In this document: positions 1 to 10,021 of the stretch, piece after piece
How positions within the stretch are numbered: the stretch's first letter is position 1
Layout of the letters: every line of letters begins with the position of its first letter
Assembly: GCF_937123705.1 (NCBI RefSeq)
Contig: NZ_CAKZKO010000010.1
Span: forward strand, 62,001 to 126,000
Direction of reading: 5' to 3'
DNA from: an uncultured Paraglaciecola sp.
GTDB taxonomy: Bacteria; Pseudomonadota; Gammaproteobacteria; Enterobacterales; Alteromonadaceae
Length of the DNA: 64,000 nucleotides
The notes under the pieces: model-generated
Told to the model about the DNA's origin: nothing
The model's input: the letters and a program-made list of their open reading frames with translations, nothing else
Database searches by the model: none
Made by a program: the position numbers and the translations under genes

Positions 1-507
1 AGCCACTATAGATGCACCCATGCCAAATCCGTGAATGATATGAGCGGTGGCAGGATCACCGCCAAAAAACCAATACAGTGAACCTAAACCAAGCAGCCCC
101 ATAGATGCCACACACAACCCCATGACCGAGCCGCCCATAAAGGCGATAGTTAATGCTGCCGCCGGCCCTTTTTCATGTGCTGCTTGGGTGGTACGTACGT
201 TAGCTTTTGTGGCGGTAAACATGCCCATATAGCCTGCAAAAGCCGAACATAAAGCTCCCGCCGTGAAGGCTAAAGTGGTGTATTTTCCTAGCGAAAAAAA
301 CAAGGCAATACCCACCACTAAGGCAAAGATAAACAGCATTTTATATTCGCGGTGCATAAAGACCATGGCACCATGATGAATAGCATCCCCAATTTTGGTG
401 ATGCTGGTATCTGTCGCCGGTGAATTTTTGATCATGATATATATAACAAACGCACAAATTAGGCCTGCCAATCCCAAGATAGGTGGCAGATAGAATAGTT
501 CAGTCAT
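1..507 (-). CDS. hppA: Membrane-bound pyrophosphate-energized ion pump (N-terminal part, cut by window edge)
   Basis: Only the first 169 codons are in the window; the frame is open to base 1. The start is the ATG at 507. The protein begins MTELFYLPPILGL and has hydrophobic segments at about residues 5-25, 55-75, 80-97 and 125-145. After the first segment comes the stretch IGDAIHHGAMVFMHREYK, which resembles the conserved cytoplasmic loop of H+/Na+-translocating membrane pyrophosphatases. Known for the family: it hydrolyses pyrophosphate at the inner membrane and pumps H+ or Na+. The residues that decide ion choice and potassium dependence lie outside the window, so the pumped ion cannot be called. 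It is divergent from soluble pyrophosphatase ppa, so two enzymes for the same substrate share one intergenic region. Confidence 0.9.
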   Translation of the reverse strand, partial: MTELFYLPPILGLAGLICAFVIYIMIKNSPATDTSITKIGDAIHHGAMVFMHREYKMLFIFALVVGIALFFSLGKYTTLAFTAGALCSAFAGYMGMFTATKANVRTTQAAHEKGPAAALTIAFMGGSVMGLCVASMGLLGLGSLYWFFGGDPATAHIIHGFGMGASIVA

Positions 508-821
508 AAAGTTTCCCAGAGTTAATGTAGTAATCACACAAAGCCAAGTATCTTTGAACAACACAAAAACAGCTCGGTTTTGTATACCCGTTACGCCAAT
601 TCCTCATTGCCTACAACTTTCATGAGTATTTGGCTATTTTATTGTTTTATTTACAAATTATTAACATTGTTAATGCCACTATAACGAGATATTTGTATTT
701 AGTTCAAGTTTTAATCATTAATTGCCCTAAGTGTACGTTTTAATCACCTTGTTGAGTTTCAAATTGAGCGTCTACCCTCTATAATCTCGCCCCATAAATT
801 TAAGCAACTTTAGGTAATACT
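508..821. promoter_or_regulatory. Divergent control region between hppA and ppa
   Basis: This 314-bp A+T-rich region has no gene and must hold the promoters of both pyrophosphatase genes. A perfect TATAAT at 780-785 lies about 36 bp before the ppa start. A weak -35 match (TTTCAA, 757-762) sits 17 bp upstream of it. I see no comparably clear promoter for hppA on the other strand and no strong hairpin. Confidence 0.55.
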
Positions 822-1370
822 ATGAGCCTCAATGCCGTACCCGCTGGTAAAAACTTGCCAGAAGAAATTAATGTAATAATCGAAATTCCTGCCCACTCTG
901 ATCCTGTTAAATACGAAGTAGATAAAGATTCAGGTGCGATTTTTGTAGACCGTTTTATGTCTACTTGTATGCATTACCCTACTAACTATGGGTATGTACC
1001 CCACACTTTATCTGAAGATGGCGATCCAGCAGACGTTTTGGTGTTATCCCCTTTCCCACTTATGGCTGGCTCGGTCATTAAATGCCGCCCAGTAGGGGTG
1101 TTGAAAATGACTGATGAGTCAGGTATCGATGCAAAAATCTTGGCCGTGCCTATCGATAAGTTATCAACTATTTACCGTGGCATTACTGATATTGATCAAA
1201 TCCCTGAGCTGACCAAGCAACAAATTCAACATTTCTTCGAGCATTACAAAGATTTAGAGCCTAACAAGTGGGTGAAAATTGAAGGTTGGGAAGACGCCGC
1301 CGCCGCTAAAGCTGAGTTAGTGAATAGCGTGAAGTTATACGAAGCCGCAGAAGAAAAACCTGCTTTTTAA
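822..1370 (+). CDS. ppa: Inorganic pyrophosphatase (family I, soluble)
   Basis: Encodes 182 residues, close to the length of E. coli Ppa. It cleaves pyrophosphate to two phosphates in the cytoplasm and pulls biosynthetic reactions forward. The family I signature is present as DGDPADVLV at about residues 66-74, holding the metal-binding aspartates. The N-terminal [24 protein letters not shown] and KWVKIEGW near the C-terminus also match the family when read as separate motifs. The ATG at 822 follows a short A+T-rich leader. The gene stands alone between its own promoter and a strong terminator. It faces away from the membrane pyrophosphatase gene. Confidence 0.97.
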   Translation: MSLNAVPAGKNLPEEINVIIEIPAHSDPVKYEVDKDSGAIFVDRFMSTCMHYPTNYGYVPHTLSEDGDPADVLVLSPFPLMAGSVIKCRPVGVLKMTDESGIDAKILAVPIDKLSTIYRGITDIDQIPELTKQQIQHFFEHYKDLEPNKWVKIEGWEDAAAAKAELVNSVKLYEAAEEKPAF

Positions 1371-1386
1371 AGGTTATTTGTTTGCA

Positions 1387-1425
1387 TAAAAAAAACGCCC
1401 TATGAACTTCATAGGGCGTTTTTTA
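1387..1425. terminator. Bidirectional rho-independent terminator
   Basis: A 10-bp perfect stem (ACGCCCTATG at 1395-1404, CATAGGGCGT at 1410-1419) with a 5-base loop, an A-run before it and a T-run after it. It can end both ppa (plus) and the converging large lipoprotein gene (minus). Confidence 0.9.
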
Positions 1426-1463
1426 TAGGTTGCTAAAATCTAGGTCTGCTTTACAGTTTTCAC

Positions 1464-4400
1464 TTATTCACAATTATCAGCTTCCATGGCGTTAATCCAT
1501 TGGGTAATCAGTTGTACACCTTCTGTATGGATCACCGAACGACCTAATTCTGGCATCCGTACATCTAACTCATTTGAATCTAAGCGATAAGCCAAGATAG
1601 ATTTAGATGCATCACCTGGCACAATGTCGTGTAATAAATTACCAGCACCATCACCTGCAGCAACCGGTGGTTTACATTTTCCGATTTCTAAGTCGGTCCC
1701 TTGATTGTAAGTCAGCAATAACCCAGATGTTCTAGCGGCCCCTTCGGCAGAGTGACAATGGGCACAGTTAATATCTAAGTACCCTCTAGCGCGGGCATCC
1801 AAGCTGGCGTCAGTATCGCTATAATCTGGAATAGTTGCCTCATCAATGGCGGCCCTGTCTGTTGGTACCGAGTTTAATATATTGCTTTGCGACCAATGGC
1901 TGAGTTGGTTGATAAGCTCCCCGTTCACGCTAACCATTTTGTTAAGTAACTTGGCTTTTGGGCCTATGGGTTGAATATTTTGTTCACCGTGGCAGTTAGC
2001 GCAGTTGTTCTTATTGGGAATAACATAGGTAGTCGTTTGGGCTTCGCCATTCACATCAACCCAAGCAACGTCTTGGGTACCACCGGCTACCGCTAAGGTC
2101 GCATCGCTTTTATCCGCATTCCAAATATAAGGCAAGGCCTCCCATCCCTCGGCTCTTCTTATCATTAAACGGGTTTCAACTAGCTCATCTGTTTGGGTAT
2201 CAGGTGCGCGCAAGTCTTGTTGAATGGTAAAAGTTTTGCTGATGATAGTGCCAATTGGGAAGTCCATTGACTCTGTAGCGCGAAACGCGGCTTTAGCGCC
2301 ATCTGGCACAAATACAAAGCGATATTTAGAGGCGTAATCGGTAAATAATGGAGTGGTTAAATCGTACATAAGTCCTTGTCCATTAGGGCCTTGGCGAGGA
2401 TTTGTCTTATCTGCAAACAAACGATAGTCAGACAATTTAGGGCAATCGGCCACAAAAGCATCTTTATTAACACCTGAGCCTTGAGCTGAACATAATGCCT
2501 GAGTATCGACTACGGTTTCGCCTACACTGTCGGGGTCGAGTGGATCTAAAACCACTGCAGGAAGTGATGCGTGAGCACAATTGAAGTCGTCTGGATTAAT
2601 GGTGAAATTAGGATCCATGGCTATGCCACCTAAAGCGATAGCGGCATTTATGCCACCAATAGTGGTGGTTTGCGCTTCTTGAATACATATTCGTCGTGAT
2701 TCAGGTAATCCAGCTGGAAACTCTTTAAGCAAACCCAAAGCAGCATTGACGCCTGAACTATCGTAAAAGATGTCTACTGTTGGCACACCTTGTGGCGCAA
2801 AAATACCAGCGGATATTTGTAATGACATTCCTTGTGGATCGGTGCTGTTGTTAGCCATCTCATTATTGTAGAAATAGATTTTTTCGGGTACAGGGTCGTA
2901 GGTAGGCTTACTTACAGTGGCATCAACAATGTAATAGCTCACCACAGTTGCTGCGGCAGAAATATTACCGGTAATAGTATTTTCAAATACTTGTACATCG
3001 TCATTTGCCATAATCATTACCCCAGTTCCCGCAGGTACCTGGCCGACTATATTTCCTGCAGGAGCAAAATTAGGGGTGTTGTTGTCATAAATCATATTAT
3101 TAAAGACTCGGGTCGCTTCTCCCCCTTGCACAGGTGGACCGGGTAAATCGAAAACTAAGATGCCACCGGTATTGGCCGTGGTTTCGTTTTCATACACATC
3201 GGCAAATTTCGAGTTCTCAATTTCAATCCCTGCAACGTTTTCATACACAAAATTACGGCGTACAATGATTTTTTCTGATTGACCCACGTACACACCAGCA
3301 TCACTCGCGCCACGCACTAGGCTATCTTCAATTAATACATTCTTGGTTTGCACTGGATATAAGCCATAAGCACCGTTATCGGTATTAGCACCACTGGTCC
3401 ATTCAACTCGTACCCTACGAATAACAACACCGCTGGTCCCAGTTATTTTAATGGCATCGCCTATGGTGTTTTCGATGGCTAGGTCTTCTACAACAAAATT
3501 GTTGCCTGTTACATTTAAGCCTTGGCTGCCTGTGACTTGATTGTCAAACTTCAAGACGGTGGCATTGATAGAGCTAATGTTGGTCAATAATTTCGGGCTG
3601 AATCCTTCGGTGCTTGGCAACCCTCCTCCTTGTCCCATGCCTGCGCCGCGCAATATAATGTTATCGGTAGACACACTAAGCTCACCCATCATTTGAAACT
3701 CACCGGCTGGTAACTGAATGATTGACTTAGAAGGTGCGGTAATTAAGGCGGTAAGCAAATCTTGCTCAAATGACTCGGTAGCGGCAATGACAATTTTCAT
3801 TTCGTCATCACCACCACTTGCAAAGGTTTCATCTAAGACGTTGATGTTGAATGATTCAGTGGCAGTGGAGCCATCGCTACTGGTCGCCGTTACCTCAACA
3901 CTATGGCTTGTGGTGGTTTCGTAATCGAGCATAGTATCGTCGGCCACGCTAATAACTCCTGAGCTTGCATCAATAGCAAAGCGGCCTCCGGCGTTATCAG
4001 CAAGCACATATGAGACGCTATTGTTGGCTGATGCGTCCACTGCTAAGGCAGTTACCCCCACGCTGTCTCCATTAACGGCATTTTCACTCACGCCGTTAGC
4101 AGTGGTATTAGCATCGGTTATGTCGCCAACTGGATTGTTGACGGCAAAGTCTAGGGTAAATGTAGCTTCAGAGGTTGACTCGTCTGAGCTTGTGGCTACA
4201 CCCTCTATGGTAAATGTGCTTGTACCCGCAGCTACCACATCGGCAATACTCGCAGCTAATGTGACTACACCGCTACTGGCATCCACCTGAAAAAGGCCAT
4301 TGGCATCATTGCTCAATGAATAACTTACGCTATCATCTTCGTCTGAGTCTTCAGCGTTTAAAGTTATGCCTACTGCGCTATTTGGCTCACTGTCATCACT

Positions 4401-4523
4401 AAATTGATTTGTTGCATTATTAGCATCGCTAAGTTCGCCGACATCATCATTATCGTCTGACGAACAGGCGGTAATTAGTAGCAATGCAGCATAGATTAAG
4501 GCGGGCTTGATCACGTTAGTCAT
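1464..4523 (-). CDS. Lipoprotein fusing cadherin-like repeats, parallel beta-helix and SO2930-type diheme cytochrome c
   Basis: Encodes 1019 residues. The N-terminus is a lipoprotein signal with the lipobox LITAC around residue 20, followed by an Asp-rich stretch. Residues about 35-235 hold two cadherin-like repeats (each with an ASSGV-type core). Residues about 245-640 form a right-handed parallel beta-helix with many short V/I-N-N turns. The C-terminal 350 residues resemble the SO2930 family of diheme c-type cytochromes, with CANCH near residue 840 and CAHCH near 920. In relatives, as I recall, the beta-helix and cytochrome parts are often separate adjacent genes; here they are one frame without interruption. 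Likely exported and membrane-anchored; role in electron transfer or polymer binding is inferred. The gene stands alone, ending at the shared terminator after ppa. Confidence 0.8.
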   Translation of the reverse strand: MTNVIKPALIYAALLLITACSSDDNDDVGELSDANNATNQFSDDSEPNSAVGITLNAEDSDEDDSVSYSLSNDANGLFQVDASSGVVTLAASIADVVAAGTSTFTIEGVATSSDESTSEATFTLDFAVNNPVGDITDANTTANGVSENAVNGDSVGVTALAVDASANNSVSYVLADNAGGRFAIDASSGVISVADDTMLDYETTTSHSVEVTATSSDGSTATESFNINVLDETFASGGDDEMKIVIAATESFEQDLLTALITAPSKSIIQLPAGEFQMMGELSVSTDNIILRGAGMGQGGGLPSTEGFSPKLLTNISSINATVLKFDNQVTGSQGLNVTGNNFVVEDLAIENTIGDAIKITGTSGVVIRRVRVEWTSGANTDNGAYGLYPVQTKNVLIEDSLVRGASDAGVYVGQSEKIIVRRNFVYENVAGIEIENSKFADVYENETTANTGGILVFDLPGPPVQGGEATRVFNNMIYDNNTPNFAPAGNIVGQVPAGTGVMIMANDDVQVFENTITGNISAAATVVSYYIVDATVSKPTYDPVPEKIYFYNNEMANNSTDPQGMSLQISAGIFAPQGVPTVDIFYDSSGVNAALGLLKEFPAGLPESRRICIQEAQTTTIGGINAAIALGGIAMDPNFTINPDDFNCAHASLPAVVLDPLDPDSVGETVVDTQALCSAQGSGVNKDAFVADCPKLSDYRLFADKTNPRQGPNGQGLMYDLTTPLFTDYASKYRFVFVPDGAKAAFRATESMDFPIGTIISKTFTIQQDLRAPDTQTDELVETRLMIRRAEGWEALPYIWNADKSDATLAVAGGTQDVAWVDVNGEAQTTTYVIPNKNNCANCHGEQNIQPIGPKAKLLNKMVSVNGELINQLSHWSQSNILNSVPTDRAAIDEATIPDYSDTDASLDARARGYLDINCAHCHSAEGAARTSGLLLTYNQGTDLEIGKCKPPVAAGDGAGNLLHDIVPGDASKSILAYRLDSNELDVRMPELGRSVIHTEGVQLITQWINAMEADNCE

Positions 4524-4707
4524 AGAACTTCCTTAGTTATGAGTTATTTATCGAACAAAAAACATACAGTGGGGTTAACCTTACTTAGCGCACAAAAAAT
4601 CAACAATTAATTTACATTAATTGAATTGCTTAATCTCGGCAAGTCCCAAAGTGACTAATTATTAACAGTTTTATTAGAACTAGGGCTGATATCTATGGGA
4701 TGATTAG

Positions 4708-5922
4708 TTGTATTCATTCTCTGGAAACTCAATTTTGTTTAACAACTCTCGCTTTTCACAGTTGCGTCAAAATCCTCAATTTTTACTGCTAGCTATGGCC
4801 TTTGTGATGCCCTTGGTGTTTTCGGTGTGGAATGCCTTGTTAAACAATTTTGTGGTTGAAAAAGCCCAGTTTAATGGTGCGCAAATTGGCATGTTACAGA
4901 GTTTGCGCGAAGTACCGGGATTTTTAGCTTTTACCGCGGTATTTTTATTGTTGGTGTTAAAAGAACAAACCCTAGCCCTAGTGGCATTAGCGGTGATGTG
5001 TATAGGCGTGGCGGCAACGGGTTGGCTGCCATTTGAACTCGGTTTGTATTGCACCACAGTACTGATGTCCATTGGCTTTCACTACTTCGAAACCATCAAT
5101 CAATCCTTAACCTTACAATGGGTAGATAGAGACAAAACGGCGCACTTTATGGGTCAACAATTGGCGGTAAAGAGTTTTGCTTCCTTGTTAGCTTTCGGCG
5201 CGATTTGGATTTTAATGGAATGGTTTGCGGTCTCTTACACCGCAATGTACATGCTTGCTGGTGGCGTGGGTTTGATAATCGTTGCTCTACTGTGGACAGG
5301 TTTTGATAACTTTAGCCATGGCTCAATCCAGCATAAACACATGTTTTTGCGAAAACGCTATTGGCTGTATTATGCCTTAGTGTTTTTTAGTGGTGCCCGC
5401 AGGCAAATATTTATGGTGTTTGCCTCTTTTATGATGGTGGAGAAGTTTGGGTACTCGGTAGGTGATATCAGCCTGTTGTTTATCATCAACTATGTATTCA
5501 ACTTATTTTTTGCCCCCAAAATTGGTAAATTTATCAGTAAAATAGGCGAACGTAAGGCGCTGACCATAGAATATGTAGGTTTGCTAGTTGTGTTTATAAG
5601 TTACGCTTTAGTAGAAAACAGCCAAATAGCCGCGGGGTTATATGTGATTGACCACCTATTTTTTGCCATGGCGATTGCAGTAAAAACCTATTTCCAAAAA
5701 ATTGCCGATGAAAAAGACTTTGCGTCCACAGCAGGGGTCAGTTTTACCATCAACCACATTGCTGCAGTGGTTATTCCAGCCTTGTTAGGTATTTTGTGGT
5801 TAAGCTCACCTAGCATGGTATTTTACGTAGGCGCAGGATTTGCGCTGTGTTCCTTATGTTTAGCGCTCAATATTCCTAATACCCCCGCTATTGGTAATGA
5901 AGCGGTAAAGAGCCCTTTTTAA
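4708..5922 (+). CDS. MFS transporter
   Basis: Encodes about 404 residues with roughly 12 hydrophobic segments, consistent with a major facilitator superfamily permease in the inner membrane. The substrate cannot be told. The proposed start is a TTG at 4708 with GGGATGA 5-6 bases upstream as a possible ribosome site. The next in-frame ATG (4795) would remove the residues before the first membrane segment, so TTG seems better. It is divergent from the beta-helix lipoprotein gene across 184 bp. The stop codon lies inside a small hairpin (GAGCCC/GGGGCTC, 5910-5929). Confidence 0.8.
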   Translation: MYSFSGNSILFNNSRFSQLRQNPQFLLLAMAFVMPLVFSVWNALLNNFVVEKAQFNGAQIGMLQSLREVPGFLAFTAVFLLLVLKEQTLALVALAVMCIGVAATGWLPFELGLYCTTVLMSIGFHYFETINQSLTLQWVDRDKTAHFMGQQLAVKSFASLLAFGAIWILMEWFAVSYTAMYMLAGGVGLIIVALLWTGFDNFSHGSIQHKHMFLRKRYWLYYALVFFSGARRQIFMVFASFMMVEKFGYSVGDISLLFIINYVFNLFFAPKIGKFISKIGERKALTIEYVGLLVVFISYALVENSQIAAGLYVIDHLFFAMAIAVKTYFQKIADEKDFASTAGVSFTINHIAAVVIPALLGILWLSSPSMVFYVGAGFALCSLCLALNIPNTPAIGNEAVKSPF

Positions 5923-5941
5923 GGGGCTCGTAATCAACAGG

Positions 5942-6016
5942 TTAAAAATCGATATCTAAGTTTCCAGCAAAGCGACCTAATTCACTTTCGCACACTGCAC
6001 AAATAGGCCCTATGTG
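5942..6016 (-). other. Short open stretch, possible gene remnant
   Basis: In the 202-bp gap between the MFS and DUF3299 genes, the minus strand reads GPICAVCESELGRFAGN and then LDIDF before a TAA. It looks like a protein C-terminus with a CxxC pair, but it has no start codon and a stop lies just upstream. I do not recognise a family. It may be chance or a decayed gene. Confidence 0.2.
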
Positions 6017-6124
6017 TTATTTTACAGCGGCGCAGAATCAGTGCTTAGCGTTAAATTTGCCACCCTAGTTATCAGAATTATGAAATCCCCTCTTAAATGG
6101 GCAAATAAAGGTCAGTAAAAAACT

Positions 6125-6598
6125 ATGAAAAAACTTGTGAAAACTGCTTGCTTACTTTTTATCCTCTCTAGTCATATTTCTTTTGCTAATGGGCCATTAG
6201 AGCTTTATTGGGAAGATATGGTGCCGCCGGATTATGAAACACCGGAAGTACCTATGGATCACAACGGTAGCATGATGCAAATGGGTGTTGATGCACCTGT
6301 TGTTAGCAGTTTAGATGGTAAATTAGTGAAAGTGCCGGGTTTTGTAGTGCCACTTGAAGGCGATAACGAAACCACCAGTGAGTTTTTGTTAGTGCCTTAT
6401 TTTGGTGCCTGTATCCATGTACCGCCCCCGCCCGCCAATCAAATTATCTATGTGAAGTTTGCTAAGGCCGTGCCTGTAGACAATCTCTTCGATGCCGTTT
6501 GGGTGACGGGCACCCTGAGCACAAAAGGCTGGGAGGGCGATGTGGCGACTGTGGGCTATTCATTACAAGGGATTAAAATTCAGCCATTCGATGGCTAA
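6125..6598 (+). CDS. DUF3299 family exported protein
   Basis: Encodes 157 residues with a clear signal peptide (MKKLVKTACLLFILSSHISFA), so the product is probably periplasmic. The central part contains VPGFVVPLEG followed by FGACIHVPPPPANQ, the conserved core of the DUF3299 family, whose function I do not know. The conserved Cys and His in the GACIH motif suggest metal or ligand binding, but that is inference. The start ATG at 6125 has AAGGTCAG upstream. The 3' end overlaps the converging thioesterase gene by 4 bp. Confidence 0.85.
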   Translation: MKKLVKTACLLFILSSHISFANGPLELYWEDMVPPDYETPEVPMDHNGSMMQMGVDAPVVSSLDGKLVKVPGFVVPLEGDNETTSEFLLVPYFGACIHVPPPPANQIIYVKFAKAVPVDNLFDAVWVTGTLSTKGWEGDVATVGYSLQGIKIQPFDG

Positions 6599-6996
6599 TT
6601 CGTGGTGTCTATCCAGTGTTCATTCAATAATTTACGTTCGCTATCAGATAGTTTCACTGCTTTACTGGTTTTATAATCAAATTTCACCATAGTGGAGGTG
6701 CCCGACGCGCATTTTTTGCCGTCTTGCCATACTTCTTGGTAGGTATCGAAGGAGCTGCCGCCTAATCTTGCCACATAAGTGCGAATTTCTACTGGTTTAC
6801 CTAAAAACAGTTGTTCTAAAAAATCAATTTTGTAACTGGCGAGTATCAAAGGCCAGTTTTTAAGATCGAGTTCTGGGGTAAATATGCGGAAAATTGGCTC
6901 GCGGCCACTTTCGAACCAACCGGCTATCACGGTATTGCTTACATGAGCCAAGGCATCGGTTTCGTAAAAACGCACATTAAATTTTTCGCTTAACAT
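6595..6996 (-). CDS. Acyl-CoA thioesterase, 4HBT hotdog fold (YbgC/FadM type)
   Basis: Encodes 133 residues, the usual size for single-hotdog thioesterases. The N-terminal motif YETDALAHVSN with a following WFESGRE matches the YbgC/FadM family signature; the Asp of TD is the expected catalytic residue. It would hydrolyse acyl-CoA thioesters in the cytoplasm; chain-length preference is unknown. It starts 6 bp after the uvrA stop on the same strand, so it is probably co-transcribed with uvrA. It overlaps the converging DUF3299 gene by 4 bp. Confidence 0.85.
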   Translation of the reverse strand: MLSEKFNVRFYETDALAHVSNTVIAGWFESGREPIFRIFTPELDLKNWPLILASYKIDFLEQLFLGKPVEIRTYVARLGGSSFDTYQEVWQDGKKCASGTSTMVKFDYKTSKAVKLSDSERKLLNEHWIDTTN

Positions 6997-7002
6997 TTCG
7001 CT

Positions 7003-9837
7003 TTATCTCTGTTGTTGTAATAAGGGTTTTAAGAAACGGGCGGTGTGCGACTCGGCTACACCACAAATATCTTCAGGACGGCCTTGGGCAATAATTTGAC
7101 CACCACCTGAGCCGCCTTCTGGACCTAAATCAATGACCCAATCGGCGGTTTTGATCACATCTAAATTATGTTCAATTACCACCACAGTATTGCCATGGTC
7201 GCGCAGCCTGTGCAGCACCTCTAACAACAATTTTATATCATGAAAATGTAAGCCAGTTGTAGGCTCATCCAATATATATAAGGTTTGGCCGGTATCCCGT
7301 TTGGATAATTCTTTGGCGAGTTTGACCCGTTGGGCTTCACCACCCGACAAGGTAGTCGCCGCTTGGCCTAATCGCACATAAGATAAACCTACATCCATCA
7401 AGGTTTGTAATTTACGGGCGATGGCAGGTATTACATCAAAGAAAGGACGAGCTTCTTCTATGGTCATTTCCAATACTTGGTGGATGTTTAATCCTTTGTA
7501 CTGAATTTCTAAGGTTTCGCGGTTGTAGCGTTTACCTTTACAAATATCACAAGGTACATACACATCGGGCAAAAAGTGCATCTCTACTTTGATCACCCCA
7601 TCACCTTGACAGGCTTCACAGCGGCCACCTTTCACATTAAAGCTAAAGCGACCGGGTTTGTAACCACGGGATCGGGCTTCTTGGGTGCCAGCAAATAATT
7701 CTCGCACTGGGGTAAATATACCGGCATAAGTGGCGGGGTTTGAGCGCGGTGTACGGCCAATAGGGCTTTGGTCTATATCCACTACCTTATCCATAAATTC
7801 CATACCAGAGATGGTTTTATAGGGGGCGGGCTCACCTGTAGTGGCACCGTTTAATTCTCGGTGGGCGATGCGGTAAAAGGTATCGTTGATCAGCGTCGAT
7901 TTACCCGAACCCGATACACCTGTTACACAGGTCATCAAACCTATTGGCGCTCTAAAGGTGACATCTTGTAGGTTATTGCCCGTTGCCCCGGTTAATTCCA
8001 CCCATTTTTCTTGGTTAATTTCGGTACGCTTGGCTGGAATTTCAATTTTTTCTTTGCCAGATAGGTACTTACCCGTTAGTGAGCGTTCACTGTTTTTAAT
8101 GTCTTCGATGCTGCCTTGGGCCACTACCTCGCCGCCGTGTACTCCTGCACCTGGGCCAATATCCAACACAAAATCGGCGGCGCGAATGGCATCTTCATCA
8201 TGTTCAACCACTAATACGGTATTGCCTAAGTCTCTTAGGTGGATCAGGGTCTTTAACAGTCTTTCGTTGTCCCTTTGGTGTAAGCCAATAGAGGGTTCAT
8301 CAAGCACATACATCACCCCCACTAAGCCAGCTCCAATCTGGCTGGCAAGGCGAATTCTCTGGGCTTCGCCGCCCGATAGGGTGTCGGCGCTGCGAGATAG
8401 CGTGAGATAATTTAAGCCAACATTCACTAAAAAGGTCAATCTATCGTTGATTTCTTTAAATATTTTCTCGGCAATTTTCAGGCGTTTACCTGTAAGAGTG
8501 AGATCGCCAAAAAACGCCAGCGCCTCAGCAATTGACATATCGGTAATAGTATTAAGCGGGGTATCACCTACAAACACGTTTCTGGCTTCTAAGCGTAGGC
8601 GACTACCCGAACAACTAGAACAATGTTGCTTGCTGAGATATTTAGATAATTCTTCACGTACCGCATTGGATTCGGTTTCTTTGTAACGGCGCTCCATATT
8701 CGGAATGATCCCTTCGAAGGGATGTTTACGCTCCATAATATCGCCGCGGTCGTTGATATATTTAAAGGCCAAGGAGGTGCCTTTGCTGCCATACAACACT
8801 ATATCTTTGGCTTTTTCATCGAGCTCTGCAAAAGGCACGGTTAAATCAAATTTATAATGTTCGGCCACAGCTTGTAACATTTGATAGTAGTAATAACTGC
8901 GTTTGTCCCAGCCTCGAATGGCACCGCCGGTTAAACTAATTTCATCGTTAGCAATGATCCTATGGGGGTCAAAAAACTGCCTAGTACCTAAACCATCACA
9001 AGTTTGGCAAGCGCCCGCGGGATTGTTAAATGAAAATAAGCGCGGCTCTAGTTCTGCCATGCTGTAGCCACAATGGGGGCAGGCAAAGTTTGACGAAAAC
9101 ACCAGCTCGGCTTTTTCTGGCTGATCCATATAAGCCACAGTTGCCGTGCCGCCGGATAAATTTAAGGCGGTCTCGAAAGACTCAGCTAAACGCAGTTTTA
9201 AATCTTCACGCACTTTAAAACGGTCAACCACTACTTCTATGGTGTGTTTTTTATGTAGGTCGAGCTCGGGTGGATCTGACAAATCACATACATTGCCGTC
9301 AATTCGGGCGCGAATAAAACCTTGAGCCGATAAATTTTCTAGGGTTTTAAGATGTTCACCCTTACGAGCCTGCACCACTGGGCCTAATAACATCAGTTTG
9401 GTATCTGCGGGCATATCTAGCACCCGATCAACCATTTGACTGACCGTTTGGGCATCAAGAGGTACGTGATGAACAGGACAACGAGGCTCACCCACACGTG
9501 CATACAGCAAACGTAAGTAGTCATAAATTTCGGTAATGGTGCCCACAGTTGAACGGGGATTATGTGACGTTGATTTTTGCTCGATAGAAATGGCCGGCGA
9601 TAACCCTTCGATATGATCTACATCGGGCTTTTCCATCATGGATAAAAATTGCCGTGCGTAGGCCGACAACGACTCCACATAACGCCTTTGCCCTTCGGCG
9701 TATAGGGTATCAAAAGCCAAAGACGATTTACCCGAGCCAGACAAACCTGTGATAACGGTGAGTTTGTCGCGGGGAATATCGAGATTGATGTTTTTTAGGT
9801 TGTGGGTGCGGGCACCCCGTACTTCAATTCTATCCAT
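7003..9837 (-). CDS. uvrA: UvrABC excinuclease subunit A
   Basis: Encodes 944 residues, full length for UvrA. It detects helix-distorting DNA lesions and loads UvrB in nucleotide excision repair. Two ABC ATPase halves are visible. The first Walker A is GLSGSGKSS at residues 31-39 and the second is GVSGSGKST near 645. The signatures TLSGGEAQR appear in both halves. The zinc modules have CPHC near 250 with CQTC near 276, and CEAC near 738 with CDIC near 761. In E. coli uvrA and ssb are divergent with a LexA box between them. Here a DUF1254 gene and an MFS gene lie between, and I see no CTGT-N8-ACAG site upstream. Confidence 0.98.
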   Translation of the reverse strand: MDRIEVRGARTHNLKNINLDIPRDKLTVITGLSGSGKSSLAFDTLYAEGQRRYVESLSAYARQFLSMMEKPDVDHIEGLSPAISIEQKSTSHNPRSTVGTITEIYDYLRLLYARVGEPRCPVHHVPLDAQTVSQMVDRVLDMPADTKLMLLGPVVQARKGEHLKTLENLSAQGFIRARIDGNVCDLSDPPELDLHKKHTIEVVVDRFKVREDLKLRLAESFETALNLSGGTATVAYMDQPEKAELVFSSNFACPHCGYSMAELEPRLFSFNNPAGACQTCDGLGTRQFFDPHRIIANDEISLTGGAIRGWDKRSYYYYQMLQAVAEHYKFDLTVPFAELDEKAKDIVLYGSKGTSLAFKYINDRGDIMERKHPFEGIIPNMERRYKETESNAVREELSKYLSKQHCSSCSGSRLRLEARNVFVGDTPLNTITDMSIAEALAFFGDLTLTGKRLKIAEKIFKEINDRLTFLVNVGLNYLTLSRSADTLSGGEAQRIRLASQIGAGLVGVMYVLDEPSIGLHQRDNERLLKTLIHLRDLGNTVLVVEHDEDAIRAADFVLDIGPGAGVHGGEVVAQGSIEDIKNSERSLTGKYLSGKEKIEIPAKRTEINQEKWVELTGATGNNLQDVTFRAPIGLMTCVTGVSGSGKSTLINDTFYRIAHRELNGATTGEPAPYKTISGMEFMDKVVDIDQSPIGRTPRSNPATYAGIFTPVRELFAGTQEARSRGYKPGRFSFNVKGGRCEACQGDGVIKVEMHFLPDVYVPCDICKGKRYNRETLEIQYKGLNIHQVLEMTIEEARPFFDVIPAIARKLQTLMDVGLSYVRLGQAATTLSGGEAQRVKLAKELSKRDTGQTLYILDEPTTGLHFHDIKLLLEVLHRLRDHGNTVVVIEHNLDVIKTADWVIDLGPEGGSGGGQIIAQGRPEDICGVAESHTARFLKPLLQQQR

Positions 9838-9928
9838 TTTTGACTTGTATCGAATGCAAAAGAAGAATTATTACACACTCTTGAAATCAGCTCTACGGCA
9901 ACTCAGATTATCTTTTACTCAGCAGGCT

Positions 9929-9974
9929 TAGAATATAGCAGCGTATTGCTTTATCACTACGCTGCTATATTCTA
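9929..9974. repeat. Perfect 17-bp inverted repeat in the uvrA/DUF1254 divergent region
   Basis: TAGAATATAGCAGCGTA (9929-9945) is exactly repeated in reverse complement at 9958-9974, with a 12-base loop. It lies between two divergent genes, so a simple terminator role is not expected. It could be an operator, a small transcript or a mobile-repeat trace. There is no T-run directly after either arm. Confidence 0.85.
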
Positions 9975-10021
9975 CCGTTTAGGACTTTCATTCATTTTCA
10001 GATAAAAACAAGGTAACAATT

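Noticed and set aside
9838..10021. LexA operator in the uvrA upstream region
   Set aside because: No CTGT-N8-ACAG match; the only strong symmetry is the A+T-rich 17-bp inverted repeat with a 12-base loop.
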